From Glaciecola sp965660815 (GTDB lineage Bacteria; Pseudomonadota; Gammaproteobacteria; Enterobacterales; Alteromonadaceae), in contig CBFIBG010000028.1 in the NCBI GenBank assembly GCA_965660815.1, forward strand, positions 23,226 through 87,225: a stretch of 64,000 bases of DNA, read 5' to 3'. Both the position numbers and the translations under genes were made by a program. The notes under the pieces were generated by a model. That model ran no database searches. It had not been told where the DNA came from and saw only the letters and a list, made by a program, of their open reading frames with translations. Shown here piece by piece: positions 25,314 to 35,151 of this stretch (the first letter of the stretch is position 1; every line of letters begins with the position of its first letter).

Positions 25314-28300
25314 GTGAACAAATTGACGTCAATAAAGGCATTATAGCTTGGTTTACTCGCAACAGTGTGGCCGCGAACCTGCTAATGATTTCCATTATAT
25401 TCGGCGGTATTTTCGGAATCATAAAAGTTCAGAAACAAACGTTCCCACAGTTCGTGTTAAATATCATTACTATCCAAGTACCATACTTAGGCGCGGCCCC
25501 TCAAGAAGTGGAAGAAGGGGTAGTGCTAAGGGTCGAAGAAGCAATCAAAGATTTGGAAGGCATTGATAAAATAACATCCAACGCTAGGGAGGGGTTAGGC
25601 AGCGTTAGAGTAGAAGTAGAGGATGGCTATGATGTTCAAGATCTACTCGATGAAATAAAGGTTCAAGTAGATGCCATCAATACCTTCCCAGAAAATACAG
25701 AAAAACCTGTGGTTTACCGAGTAAAGCCGCAGCAAAGTGTGTTGTGGGTATCAGTGTTTGGTGATGTAACAGAACGAGAGTTAAAAGACGTTACTAAGCA
25801 GATGCGAGATGAGATAGCGAATTTACCTGGCATCTCAGATGTTACGGTTACTGGAGCAAGAGCGTTTGAAATATCAGTAGAAATTTCTGAGACGGAGCTT
25901 CAGGCCTACGGTTTGACTTTTGATGATATCGTGAATGCCATTAGGCGAACATCGGTGGATATTCCAGGAGGATCAATTCGCTCTGAAAATGGTGATTTCT
26001 TATTGAGAGCCAAGGGTCAGGCTTATACCGCATGGGATTTTGCTAGTATACCGCTGATAAATAGAAACGACGGTACACGATTATTAATTGGCGACATAGC
26101 GTCTATTAATGACGGGTTTGTTGAGGACAATAACTTTGCCCTATTTGACGGTAAAAATGCGGTCAGTATCAGAGTGAATGCGGTTGGTAATCAAAATGCC
26201 TTAGAAATATCCAAAACGGTGAACGACTACCTTGATAAAAAACGCGATGACTTTCCTGCAAACATCACTGCGGCAACATGGGGTGATAGCTCGTTCTATT
26301 TGGCCGACAGACTTAATATGATGTTAGAAAATATGGCAATGGGGGCCTTGCTTGTATTTTTAGTACTTTCATTATTTTTAAAAATCAAATTAGCATTTTG
26401 GGTCATGGTAGGTTTGCCAGTTTGTTTTCTTGGAACATTAATGTTCATGCCAATGGAAGGGATAGGGGTCACCATTAATTTGCTCTCGCTATTTGGTTTT
26501 ATACTGGTGCTGGGGATAGTTGTGGATGACGCCATCATAATGGGGGAGTCTGCTTATACTGAGATGGATAGAAAAGGTCACAGCATTGATAACGTTATAA
26601 GGGGCGTTAAGCGTGTTGCTATGCCAGCCACTTTTGGTGTACTCACTACCATCGCGGCGTTTTCGCCGATGCTTATGGTAAGCGGTACATTTGGCATTAT
26701 CTGGAAGACAATAGGACTTGTCGTTATTTTATGTTTGATTTTTTCTTTGATCGAATCAAAACTCATCCTCCCTGCGCACTTAGCGCACATGAAAGTCAAA
26801 CCTTACGATAAAAGTAAAGCAAACTTCTTCCAACGCACGCGGGAAACTATTAATGCCAAGCTAAATTATTTTATCCAAACAAAGTATGCCCCATTTCTCA
26901 GTAAATGCGTTCGAAATCGATACACTACGCTGGCCAGTTTTATCGCTTTATTTATTATTACAATTGGTTTATTCGCTGGCGGCATGGTGCGTTTCGTATT
27001 TTTTCCTACGATTCCTTCTGATTTTATTACTGCCAGCGTTGAAATGGAGCCAGGCTCTTCAATAAAGCAGCGTGACCTCGCCATCACCGAATTAAAATTG
27101 TCTGCTGAGAAAATGAACCAAACCATTATTGACGATACTGGCGCCCCCGTGATCAAACACTACATAGCCTTTGATTCGGGGCCACTTGGTGGGCAGTTAT
27201 TTATTGAATTGACTAAGGGAGAAACCAGAGAGTTAGATGACAGTCAAATAAAGGAAGTGTGGAGAGAGCATATTAGAGAAATTCCGGGTGTTAGGTCGTT
27301 AAGCATTGGCAGTGAAGGTGGGCCTGGCGGTGGTTCGGATATTGCCTTTCAATTCAGTTCAGAAAACATAAACGACCTAGAGCAGGTCACCGCTGAGCTA
27401 AAACAGTTCCTTGAGGCATATACCGGCGTAAGTGAAGTTAATGATTCTTTCAGTGGGGGCAGCGACGAAATTCAATTACAAGTAAAACCTCAAGCTGAAG
27501 CGTTGGGAATAAGCCTATCGCAGCTCGCTCAACAAGTGAGATACGGCTTCTATGGCGCTGAAGCTCAGCGGATCCTTCGAGATGACGAAGAAGTTAAAGT
27601 AATGGTTAGATACCCCCAAGAAGAGCGCAACTCTATTGGCAATCTTGAAACTATGAGAATTCGCGCCCCGAATGGAGATGATGTGCCATTTGATCAGGTA
27701 GCCGATATAACATTAGGGGAGGGGTATGCGAGTATTGTGAGGGTCGATGGCTCTCGCTCCATTACTGTGACCGCTGCGGTCAATACTGATATTATCGATC
27801 CCAATGAGGTGGCGCAGGACGTTATGATAAACGTGATCCCTGAATTACTGGAAAAATACCCAGCAGTTCGATCATCATTGGAGGGCAATTCCAGAGAGCA
27901 AGCCGAATCAATGGTATCATTAGTCCAAGGCTTTATTTTTGCGTTACTTGCTATTTATGCGTTAATGGCCATTCCACTTAAATCCTATTCGCAACCATTG
28001 ATTATAATGTCTGTGATACCGTTTGGCTTAGTAGGTGCCATAATCGGACACATTATTTTTGGGAAAGTAGTCTCAGTATTATCGATTCTTGGAATTATTG
28101 CGCTTGCAGGTGTTGTGGTCAACGACAGCTTGATCATGGTCGATTTTGTAAATCGTGCAAGAAAAGAAGGCAAGTCCCTGCTTGAATCGGTATTAACCGC
28201 GGGTACCGAACGATTCAGAGCCATAATCCTGACGTCTTTGACTACTTTTATGGGCTTATTGCCGATTATGTTTGAAAGAAGTCTGCAAGCTCAAATTGTT

Positions 28301-28492
28301 ATCCCAATGGCCATCTCACTTGCATTTGGCATTTTGTTTGCCACCGTCATTACATTATTGTTAGTTCCTTCACTTTATCTAGTGCTCGACGACATTAAAA
28401 GCGTATTTAAAGGCAATAGAACTCAAAATCAACACAGTGCGCCACAATATAAAAACGGGCAAGAAGTTGCCAATCAAGGCACTTTTAAATGA
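25310..28492 (+). CDS. RND-family efflux transporter, inner-membrane pump
   Basis: Proton-driven trimeric pump of the AcrB/HAE superfamily, 1060 residues, with two repeats of six membrane helices and two large periplasmic loops. The proton-relay aspartates are intact (Asp406 and Asp407 in GIVVDDAIIMGE). The N-terminus (NSVAANLLMISIIFGGIFGI) and the PGISDVTVTGA stretch are typical of the subgroup related to MdtB/MdtC and CzcA-like RND pumps of marine bacteria. The substrate is unknown. It is translationally coupled to the adaptor gene. A cytoplasmic charged tail follows the last helix. Confidence 0.95.
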   Translation: MSEQIDVNKGIIAWFTRNSVAANLLMISIIFGGIFGIIKVQKQTFPQFVLNIITIQVPYLGAAPQEVEEGVVLRVEEAIKDLEGIDKITSNAREGLGSVRVEVEDGYDVQDLLDEIKVQVDAINTFPENTEKPVVYRVKPQQSVLWVSVFGDVTERELKDVTKQMRDEIANLPGISDVTVTGARAFEISVEISETELQAYGLTFDDIVNAIRRTSVDIPGGSIRSENGDFLLRAKGQAYTAWDFASIPLINRNDGTRLLIGDIASINDGFVEDNNFALFDGKNAVSIRVNAVGNQNALEISKTVNDYLDKKRDDFPANITAATWGDSSFYLADRLNMMLENMAMGALLVFLVLSLFLKIKLAFWVMVGLPVCFLGTLMFMPMEGIGVTINLLSLFGFILVLGIVVDDAIIMGESAYTEMDRKGHSIDNVIRGVKRVAMPATFGVLTTIAAFSPMLMVSGTFGIIWKTIGLVVILCLIFSLIESKLILPAHLAHMKVKPYDKSKANFFQRTRETINAKLNYFIQTKYAPFLSKCVRNRYTTLASFIALFIITIGLFAGGMVRFVFFPTIPSDFITASVEMEPGSSIKQRDLAITELKLSAEKMNQTIIDDTGAPVIKHYIAFDSGPLGGQLFIELTKGETRELDDSQIKEVWREHIREIPGVRSLSIGSEGGPGGGSDIAFQFSSENINDLEQVTAELKQFLEAYTGVSEVNDSFSGGSDEIQLQVKPQAEALGISLSQLAQQVRYGFYGAEAQRILRDDEEVKVMVRYPQEERNSIGNLETMRIRAPNGDDVPFDQVADITLGEGYASIVRVDGSRSITVTAAVNTDIIDPNEVAQDVMINVIPELLEKYPAVRSSLEGNSREQAESMVSLVQGFIFALLAIYALMAIPLKSYSQPLIIMSVIPFGLVGAIIGHIIFGKVVSVLSILGIIALAGVVVNDSLIMVDFVNRARKEGKSLLESVLTAGTERFRAIILTSLTTFMGLLPIMFERSLQAQIVIPMAISLAFGILFATVITLLLVPSLYLVLDDIKSVFKGNRTQNQHSAPQYKNGQEVANQGTFK

Positions 28493-28510
28493 TATAGAAG
28501 GCATCACAAA

Positions 28511-28544
28511 CAAAAAGACCAGCTACCTTTTGGGTAGCTGGTCT
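28511..28544 (-). terminator. Strong terminator for the TonB-receptor gene, also a hairpin for the RND operon
   Basis: AGACCAGCTACC (28516-28527) pairs perfectly over 12 bp with GGTAGCTGGTCT (28533-28544). Read on the minus strand the stem is followed by TTTTTG, a good U-tract, 78 bases after the receptor stop codon. On the plus strand there is a stem but no T-run, so it serves the RND operon less well. Confidence 0.85.
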
Positions 28545-28621
28545 GTGCTGAGTGGCTTTAATCTATTAGATGTGGTGGGAATGAGACAGCGTCCCTAAGC
28601 TCACATCGAAGCGGAAATGGA

Positions 28622-30895
28622 TCAGTAAAAACTTATTTTACCTTCAATTCCAACAATGCGTGGTTCATTCACAAATCCTGTTAGGTTATTAAAGTCTATC
28701 GCCCCTTTTACATTATCTTCATCAGTAATATTGCGTGCGAATAAGGATATTTGATAGCTATCGGCAAAATTCTCATAACCCACTCGTAGACCCCCTTCAA
28801 ATTGACTGTCTACTCTAAACTCAGTGGCTTCATATAAGAATAAGTTCGTTTCTCCTTGATATGCCCAATCTGTATAGAAAAATACTTCAGCATCATCTGA
28901 TACTGGGATCGTATATTTTGCAGTAAAGGTAAATATGCTTTCAGGGGCTTGAGGGAAAGGGTTGCCATCTATGCTTGCGCGATAAACGTCAACTTTTGGA
29001 TCCAATATCTCACAGTTGCCCAGTGCGCCAAATGCAGGATTGGCTGCACAAGGTAAGACGGTCAAACTGTTATCTTGGATTTCGGTGTTATTGTAACTGT
29101 ACCCCAATGTTAGCATTAGGTTTTCAGACGCTAAATATTGAGTGTCTACCTCAAAACCATAACCAACACCGCTGTCTGCATTGATAAGCGCGACGTTATT
29201 CGCGTTACCGCCAATGGCGGATAGTTGAAGGTCGTCTACTTTGTAGTAAAATAACGCGGCGTTGACTCTCAGCGTGTCCTCTAGTAAATCGGCCTTAGTA
29301 CCAAATTCAAAAGAATTAATGGTTTCTGCATCAGCAACGGATGGGGCACCATTAAACGCCACGTCACGCCCTTGAATACTCTGAGCTCTAAAGCCATTAG
29401 AATATCGACCATAAATTGATGTGTCTGAGTCAATTTGATAGCTTAAATTAATGTCGTAACTAAATTGACCATCGTCGACATCTATCGGGTCAACTGGAGA
29501 ATCGTCGCAGTCTATAAAAGGTACGGTTAAACAAAATCCGCCAACGTGTTGTTCACCTACTACTAAACCTTTTTCGTCGTATGTGTAGCGAAGACCGCCT
29601 GTAATCGTCAGTTGATCGGTAATATCGTAGGATGTTTGTCCAAATACGGCCCATGTTTGGTTGTCATGAAAGACTGTAGTCGAACCGAACGTTCCGTCTG
29701 TACTGGTGACATTGAATGAGGCATCAAAATAGAAAAAACCTACTTGCCATGTGCTTGGACCCGATGTATCGCTCGCAAGTCGAACTTCCTGAGTGGTTTG
29801 CTCTAAATCATTTAAGCTATCTTGGGTGACTGCTGAGAAAGCAATAAATCCAGGGTTAGATGTTTCTCCAGAACCAAAACCGCCGTCTATATCGCCTAAA
29901 CTGAACCCCTCCGCCGTTTGATATGACGTTATTGATGTTAGGATCATGTCGCCAAAGTCGTAATCAACTTTTAGCGTTGTGCCTCGACCTTCGTATTCCT
30001 GAGGGTTATTGTCAAAACCGTTGCCTAAAAGGTTAGCGTCGTAATTGACTTCATCTCTTACGTAATTGTCGTTTAGGTTATTTGAGCCTTGATTAAATAT
30101 ATTAGCTCTGAATATCGAGGCAGTACCCTCTAAATCACGGCCTTGAGTTTGAAATAGTATTGAGAGTTCGTCACTTGGCTGATAGAGCAGCTGAGCTCGG
30201 TAGGCTTGTTCTTCAAAACCGCCTAAGTCATTGTTACTGGCGCTAGATGCGATATTATCGATATAATCATCACGGTTTTGCGATAAAACCGATATCCGGC
30301 CAGACAAGTCGTCTGTTAAGGCTCCGCCCACAGCAGCTTCTAGATTAAAGGTATTGTAGGTACCGTAAGATGATTTTACGTAAGCGTCAAAATCCTCACT
30401 GGGCTTGACTGTGTCAAACTTAACAATACCGGCGGTAGTATTACGACCAAACAGGGTACCTTGAGGACCTCGAATAACTTCTACTTGTTGAATATCAAAT
30501 AAAGGAAAACTTTTTAATACGACGTTTTCCATAACAACTTCGTCCATGACGATGGACACGGGCTGAGAAGCCGCTAGATCAAAATCTGTATTACCCAATC
30601 CCCTAATATAAAAGCGAGGGGCGACTCGGCCGTTAGATGATTCTGCATAAAGACCCGGCACTCTTACTGCCAGTGCAAGAATATCTTCACCCCCGCTGAA
30701 TAAATTTTCAAATTCATCGCCGCTAAGGGTTGCTATGGATAGTGGTACTTCTTGGATCGACTGAGTTCTTTTTTGTGCAGTAACTGTAATGGTTTCTAAA
30801 CCACTTTCTTGATTTTCTTGTTCCTGAGCAATTGAATTGGTACTTAAAGAAGACGCAACCGCTAAGGTAAGCAAAGATCGCTTGAAGTATTTCAT
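28622..30895 (-). CDS. TonB-dependent outer-membrane receptor
   Basis: Outer-membrane beta-barrel that imports a large or scarce substrate using TonB energy. Signal peptide about 1-23 (LLTLAVASSLSTNSIAQ), TonB box about 33-41 (LETITVTAQ), plug domain with IRGLGNTDFD and the signature VEVIRGPQGTLFGRNTTAG (about 142-160), then a barrel ending in the C-terminal aromatic GKISFY. Length 757 is usual. It is of the large FecA/BtuB-like class found with catabolic loci in marine bacteria; the substrate is not deducible. A GlxA-type AraC regulator lies upstream on the same strand and may control it. AAG-rich sequence precedes ATG 30895. Confidence 0.95.
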   Translation of the reverse strand: MKYFKRSLLTLAVASSLSTNSIAQEQENQESGLETITVTAQKRTQSIQEVPLSIATLSGDEFENLFSGGEDILALAVRVPGLYAESSNGRVAPRFYIRGLGNTDFDLAASQPVSIVMDEVVMENVVLKSFPLFDIQQVEVIRGPQGTLFGRNTTAGIVKFDTVKPSEDFDAYVKSSYGTYNTFNLEAAVGGALTDDLSGRISVLSQNRDDYIDNIASSASNNDLGGFEEQAYRAQLLYQPSDELSILFQTQGRDLEGTASIFRANIFNQGSNNLNDNYVRDEVNYDANLLGNGFDNNPQEYEGRGTTLKVDYDFGDMILTSITSYQTAEGFSLGDIDGGFGSGETSNPGFIAFSAVTQDSLNDLEQTTQEVRLASDTSGPSTWQVGFFYFDASFNVTSTDGTFGSTTVFHDNQTWAVFGQTSYDITDQLTITGGLRYTYDEKGLVVGEQHVGGFCLTVPFIDCDDSPVDPIDVDDGQFSYDINLSYQIDSDTSIYGRYSNGFRAQSIQGRDVAFNGAPSVADAETINSFEFGTKADLLEDTLRVNAALFYYKVDDLQLSAIGGNANNVALINADSGVGYGFEVDTQYLASENLMLTLGYSYNNTEIQDNSLTVLPCAANPAFGALGNCEILDPKVDVYRASIDGNPFPQAPESIFTFTAKYTIPVSDDAEVFFYTDWAYQGETNLFLYEATEFRVDSQFEGGLRVGYENFADSYQISLFARNITDEDNVKGAIDFNNLTGFVNEPRIVGIEGKISFY

Positions 30896-31030
30896 GATTG
30901 TTTTCCATAATGTGAGGGGTTTTGTTTTATTTTTCTACAAAGATTATACTGTTTTTGTAAGTGATATAGAAAACTTTTAAGTAAAAATACTGAATTCAAT
31001 ACAATATCTTTACATTATCCAATGCGGCAC

Positions 31031-32026
31031 TTATCGAGTATTGTAACTTTTTTCTTTGTATTCTCTAGGCGTAAGCTGAGTTAGCTTTTTAAATAGGCGA
31101 TTAAACGAGCTTTGATCTTCATAACCTACTTCAGATGCCAATGATTTAATGTTTGTTTCTCCTTGTTCTAATAATCTTTTAGCATGTTCGATTCTTACTT
31201 GTTGTAAATATTGTATAGGTCGCACTTGCAAAGATGATTGAAATCGTCTGTTCAAGGTTCTTGGAATAATATTAAAGTGTGACGCCACCGCTGAAATAGT
31301 CAGGTTTTGAGTGTGATTTTCTTCTATATATTCCTGTATTTCTTTTATTAACGAGTCGTGATGCTTCTTATGCATTTTAACATGCGCATAGTTAGACTGT
31401 ACTCGTTTTCGCATGTCGATTACTTGCGTCTTAGCAACTTCGCTTGCGATGTCTCGTCCGCAATAGCGTTCAATCAGCATCAAACTCAGATCGTAAAACG
31501 CGCTTCCACCCGCTGCACAAAACAAGTTTTCATCTTGGGTCACCAATTGATCCGCTTTTAACTCTACTTGTGGGTATAACGCTTTGAATTTATTTGCATA
31601 ACCCCAGTGTGTGGTTGCAACTTTATTATTCAGTAGTCCAGTTTTTGCTAGTAGAAACGCACCGCTGCAATTACTGGCGATATCGCTGCCTTGTTGATAA
31701 AAACGAATAATATATGGGATCAGATTCTTGGTTTGCGCGAGTACTTTATCAACCGAGTCACCAATGGTAGGTATTAGAAGAATATCAGTGTTTTTTATTT
31801 CTAGTAAATCGACATGAGGTTGAATAATAAGTCGGTTACTGCAGCGAATTTCTTGTTTGTGTAAGCTGGCAATTTGCACATTAAAGCGTGGCGCGACTTC
31901 CATATGGTTAAAGCGTTGCCAACTCACTCCAGTGAAAGAAAATAAATCAAGCGCCCCTACTAACGCACTCCCAAGAGCACCGTCAAATCCGAGTATTACT
32001 ACGTTGTATTTTTTAAAATAAGGCAC
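31031..32026 (-). CDS. GlxA-family AraC transcriptional regulator (DJ-1/PfpI-like plus HTH)
   Basis: Transcription factor of 331 residues. The N-terminal half is a DJ-1/PfpI amidase-like domain; NCSGAFLLAKTGLL (about 119-132) holds the elbow Cys120 region. The C-terminal half has two helix-turn-helix motifs of the AraC type: LTISAVASHFNIIPRTLNRR and IKSLASEVGYEDQSSFNRLF, closing with LTPREYKE. Members control catabolism of amines, amino acids and related compounds by sensing a small molecule with the first domain. It sits between the TonB receptor (same strand) and the divergent acyl-CoA dehydrogenase operon, so it probably regulates one or both. Confidence 0.93.
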   Translation of the reverse strand: MPYFKKYNVVILGFDGALGSALVGALDLFSFTGVSWQRFNHMEVAPRFNVQIASLHKQEIRCSNRLIIQPHVDLLEIKNTDILLIPTIGDSVDKVLAQTKNLIPYIIRFYQQGSDIASNCSGAFLLAKTGLLNNKVATTHWGYANKFKALYPQVELKADQLVTQDENLFCAAGGSAFYDLSLMLIERYCGRDIASEVAKTQVIDMRKRVQSNYAHVKMHKKHHDSLIKEIQEYIEENHTQNLTISAVASHFNIIPRTLNRRFQSSLQVRPIQYLQQVRIEHAKRLLEQGETNIKSLASEVGYEDQSSFNRLFKKLTQLTPREYKEKSYNTR

Positions 32027-32330
32027 GTTGTCTGTTGTCTACTGTGTGTCTGATAGTCGATTTCGCGAATTACATATTACACTTACTTTCGTGTTATCAG
32101 TATACATTAAAACCGTGAATGATTGTCTCTTTTAGCATTAAATATGTCATAAATGACAATGGTAGGACCAAATAATTAATCTAAGATTAACAAAGTAAAA
32201 ACAAACCATTCGTTCATGACTTTTTTAATGTTTTAAAGCTTTGATTTTATGAGTTGTTTTAAACATTGTTTTAGCGTTGATTTACCAGACCAAACATCTC
32301 ATGCGAGATTAATTTAATTACGAGGAAAAC
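32027..32330. promoter_or_regulatory. Divergent promoter region with TTGTTTTA repeats
   Basis: This 304-bp gap separates the AraC regulator gene from the acyl-CoA dehydrogenase operon. TTGTTTTA occurs at 32254-32261 and 32266-32273, 12 bp apart, and TGTTTTA again at 32229-32235, all in the same orientation and close to the operon start. Direct repeats of this kind suit AraC-family half-sites, but the match is inference. An ACGAGGA ribosome binding site precedes ATG 32331. Confidence 0.5.
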
Positions 32331-34136
32331 ATGGCAGCAGATACTCTTATACACGACTTTGAATTGCCGTTTCAATTATACGATGTCCTTCAGGTGAACA
32401 AATTGTGTGAGCATGAAAAGTTTTCTGAGCATAGCCAAGAAACATTTGACGCTGTGTTAGATACAGCTAACAAAATGGCAAAAAACCTTTTTTTACCTCA
32501 TAACCACATAGCCGATAAAAACGAGCCAACGTTTGACGGACACAAGGTAACCATGATTGATGAGGTAAAAGTGGCCTATGATGCATTTAGAGAGGCTGGT
32601 TTTATTGCGGGTCGCTATTCGTTTGAGGACGGTGGTATGCAATTACCTGAATCTATTATGACCGCAGTTTCTGGGTATTTCATGTCCGCTAATCCATCGA
32701 CGACTGCCTATCCTTTCCTCACCGCTGCTGCGATTAACGTCATTAGTCACTTTGCGAATGACGAGCTCAAACAAGCGTTTATGCCGCGCATGCTTGCAGG
32801 TGAATTCACTGGAACCATGGCATTAACCGAGCCTCATGCCGGCTCATCTTTAGCTGATATAAACACCACTGCGACGTTAAATGCCGACGGAACCTATCGA
32901 ATAAAAGGAAGCAAACTTTATATTTCAGGAGGAGAGCATGAACTGTCTAACAACATTGTGCATTTAGTGCTAGCCAAAATACCTGGGGGCCCACCTGGCG
33001 TTAAGGGAATATCGTTATTTATTGTCCCCAAATTTAGATTGAACGAAAGCGGCGAAGTGGGGGAAAAAAATGACGTTCAATTAGCTGGGCTTTTGCACAA
33101 ACTTGGATACCGAGGCACCACTTCTACCGCACTGACTTTTGGCGAGAATGACGATTGTCATGGTTATTTAGTAGGAAAGCCTCATTTCGGTCTTAGGTAC
33201 ATGTTTATGATGATGAACGAAGCCAGAATAGGCGTTGGATTTGGCGCCGCTATGATCGGGTATCGAGGGTTTCAATACTCTCTTGATTTTGCAAAAGAAC
33301 GCACTCAGGGCAGAATTGCCCCTCACAACAAACCTGAAGATCCTGCTGCACCTATTATTCAACACGGTGATGTAAAGCGAATGCTGCTCGCTCAAAAAGC
33401 GTATTCTGAAGGGGGAATGGCCTTGTGCTTATATGGATCTCACCTTATTGATCGCATCAACACATGTAAGGACGACTCAAGAAGGGCAGAGCTTCAGGAA
33501 TTACTTGATTTGCTGACACCAGTATTAAAAGCGTGGCCGTCTGAATATGGACCCAAAGCTAACGATTTAGGAATACAGGTGTTAGGTGGTTCAGGTTACA
33601 CTCGTGAATATTTTGCCGAGCAATTTTGGCGTGATAATCGTTTAAATCCTATTCACGAAGGTACAAACGGAGTTCAAGCGCTAGATTTGGCTTTTCGAAA
33701 ACTTTGGCAGAATAACTCAAAGGGATTGCATGCATTAAAGGAAGAAATAGAGAGAGACTTACAACAAGTTGTGACCTCGCAGAGCATTCTGTTAATCGGA
33801 AAATTCACGCCCTATCTACAACATCTGCACAATGCAGTGATGCATTTAGCAGGCGTTCTTCAATCTGAAAAAGCGCTTACTCTTAGCGCAAATGCACAGG
33901 CGCTTATGAATGTATTTGCCACAATTGTGGTTAGCTGGACGTGGATAAAACAAGCAGGTAAAGCCGAACAATTGCTTGAGTCCGCTAGCAGTGAAAGCAA
34001 GACACATTTTTATTTAGGGAAAATACAAGCTGCCAAATACTTCATAGATTGGGAATTACCAACAATTCAAAGAGATTTGCAACTGTTATTAGAAGACAAC
34101 GATGTATGCTCAGGCATGCAACAAGAATGGTTTTAA
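32331..34136 (+). CDS. Acyl-CoA dehydrogenase, large (about 600-residue) type
   Basis: FAD-dependent enzyme forming the 2,3-double bond of acyl-CoA esters; electrons would go to the ETF coded at 6.6-8.3 kb. Domain order: an N-terminal extension and helical domain, the mid-domain with TGTMALTEPHAGSSLADINT (about 159-178), the C-terminal helical domain, and IHEGTNGVQALDLAF (about 442-456), which holds the likely catalytic Glu of this subclass (Y/H-E-G-T-N-G). A C-terminal extension domain makes up the remaining 140 residues. Length 601 matches the FadE-like long family. The next gene begins 10 bases after its stop. Confidence 0.95.
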   Translation: MAADTLIHDFELPFQLYDVLQVNKLCEHEKFSEHSQETFDAVLDTANKMAKNLFLPHNHIADKNEPTFDGHKVTMIDEVKVAYDAFREAGFIAGRYSFEDGGMQLPESIMTAVSGYFMSANPSTTAYPFLTAAAINVISHFANDELKQAFMPRMLAGEFTGTMALTEPHAGSSLADINTTATLNADGTYRIKGSKLYISGGEHELSNNIVHLVLAKIPGGPPGVKGISLFIVPKFRLNESGEVGEKNDVQLAGLLHKLGYRGTTSTALTFGENDDCHGYLVGKPHFGLRYMFMMMNEARIGVGFGAAMIGYRGFQYSLDFAKERTQGRIAPHNKPEDPAAPIIQHGDVKRMLLAQKAYSEGGMALCLYGSHLIDRINTCKDDSRRAELQELLDLLTPVLKAWPSEYGPKANDLGIQVLGGSGYTREYFAEQFWRDNRLNPIHEGTNGVQALDLAFRKLWQNNSKGLHALKEEIERDLQQVVTSQSILLIGKFTPYLQHLHNAVMHLAGVLQSEKALTLSANAQALMNVFATIVVSWTWIKQAGKAEQLLESASSESKTHFYLGKIQAAKYFIDWELPTIQRDLQLLLEDNDVCSGMQQEWF

Positions 34137-34146
34137 GGAGACAACA

Positions 34147-35151
34147 ATGATAAACAAGCAATGGCGTTTAAAACAGCGACCTTTTGGAGAGCCTACTTCG
34201 GATACGTGGGAATATACAGAGACACAGGTGCCAGAAATCAATGAAGGCGAATTACTTATAAAAGTTGAATATATTTCATTAGATCCCGCGATGCGCGGAT
34301 GGTTAAACGACGCCAAATCTTATATAGAGCCGGTTCAAGTAGGCGATGTTATGCGCGCAGGGACCGTGGGTAAAGTCATTGAATCTAAGCACGACAAATA
34401 CGCCAAAGGAGACTTTGTTTGTGGCTATAACGGTGTGCAAAGCTACGCGGTAAGTGATGGCACAGGATTGCATAAAGTTGACCCTAACTTGGCTCCATTG
34501 TCTTACTACTTAGGCGTATTAGGTATGCCTGGAATGACAGGATACTTTGGATTGTTGAAAAGTGGGCAGCCTAAGTCTGGCGAGACTGTTGTCGTGTCAG
34601 GCGCTGCTGGAGCTGTTGGCGGTTTGGTTGGTCAAATTGCAAGAATAAAAGGTTGCAGAGTAGTCGGCATTGCGGGAGGAAAAGATAAGTGCGAGTTTTT
34701 GGTCAACGAATTAGGGTTCGATGCGGCAATTGACTACAAAAACGAACGCGTCAAAAAGGCATTAAAACAAACTTGTCCAGACGGCGTTGATGTATTTTTC
34801 GACAACGTAGGCGGAGACATTTTAGACGATGTACTAACCCAGATAAATTTACGGGCCAGAATAGTCATTTGCGGAGCCATAAGCCAATATAACAATACTA
34901 CGCCGGTAAAAGGCCCATCTAATTATCTGTCTTTGTTGGTTAATCGCGCTCGAATGGAAGGGATCGTGGTATTTGATAATGCTAAAGAGTATCCAACAGC
35001 CATGCAAGACATCGCTAGCTGGATAAAGTCAGGAGAGATGAAAGTAAAAGATCACATTGTTCCAGACATTAAAACATTCCCAGATACGCTAATGATGCTA
35101 TTTAAAGGTGAGAACTTTGGTAAGTTAGTGTTGAAAGTGGAGGCAGATTAA
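34147..35151 (+). CDS. NADP-dependent medium-chain oxidoreductase, CurA/leukotriene B4 dehydrogenase-like
   Basis: Zinc-independent MDR-family reductase of 334 residues, likely reducing the alkenal or enone double bond of an unsaturated intermediate. It has the N-terminal WRLKQRPFGEPTSDTWEY, the EYISLDPAMRGWLND loop, and the NADP-binding Rossmann GETVVVSGAAGAVGGLVGQ (about 142-160), with GGDILDDVL later. ATG 34147 has AAGGAG six bases before it. It overlaps the next gene by one base (TAATG). Being downstream of the acyl-CoA dehydrogenase and upstream of two SDRs places it in a catabolic operon. Confidence 0.94.
   Translation: MINKQWRLKQRPFGEPTSDTWEYTETQVPEINEGELLIKVEYISLDPAMRGWLNDAKSYIEPVQVGDVMRAGTVGKVIESKHDKYAKGDFVCGYNGVQSYAVSDGTGLHKVDPNLAPLSYYLGVLGMPGMTGYFGLLKSGQPKSGETVVVSGAAGAVGGLVGQIARIKGCRVVGIAGGKDKCEFLVNELGFDAAIDYKNERVKKALKQTCPDGVDVFFDNVGGDILDDVLTQINLRARIVICGAISQYNNTTPVKGPSNYLSLLVNRARMEGIVVFDNAKEYPTAMQDIASWIKSGEMKVKDHIVPDIKTFPDTLMMLFKGENFGKLVLKVEAD

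Noticed and set aside
30723..30908. Minus-strand frame overlapping the TonB receptor start
   Set aside because: It lies in another frame across the signal peptide and plug region of the receptor and has no independent support.
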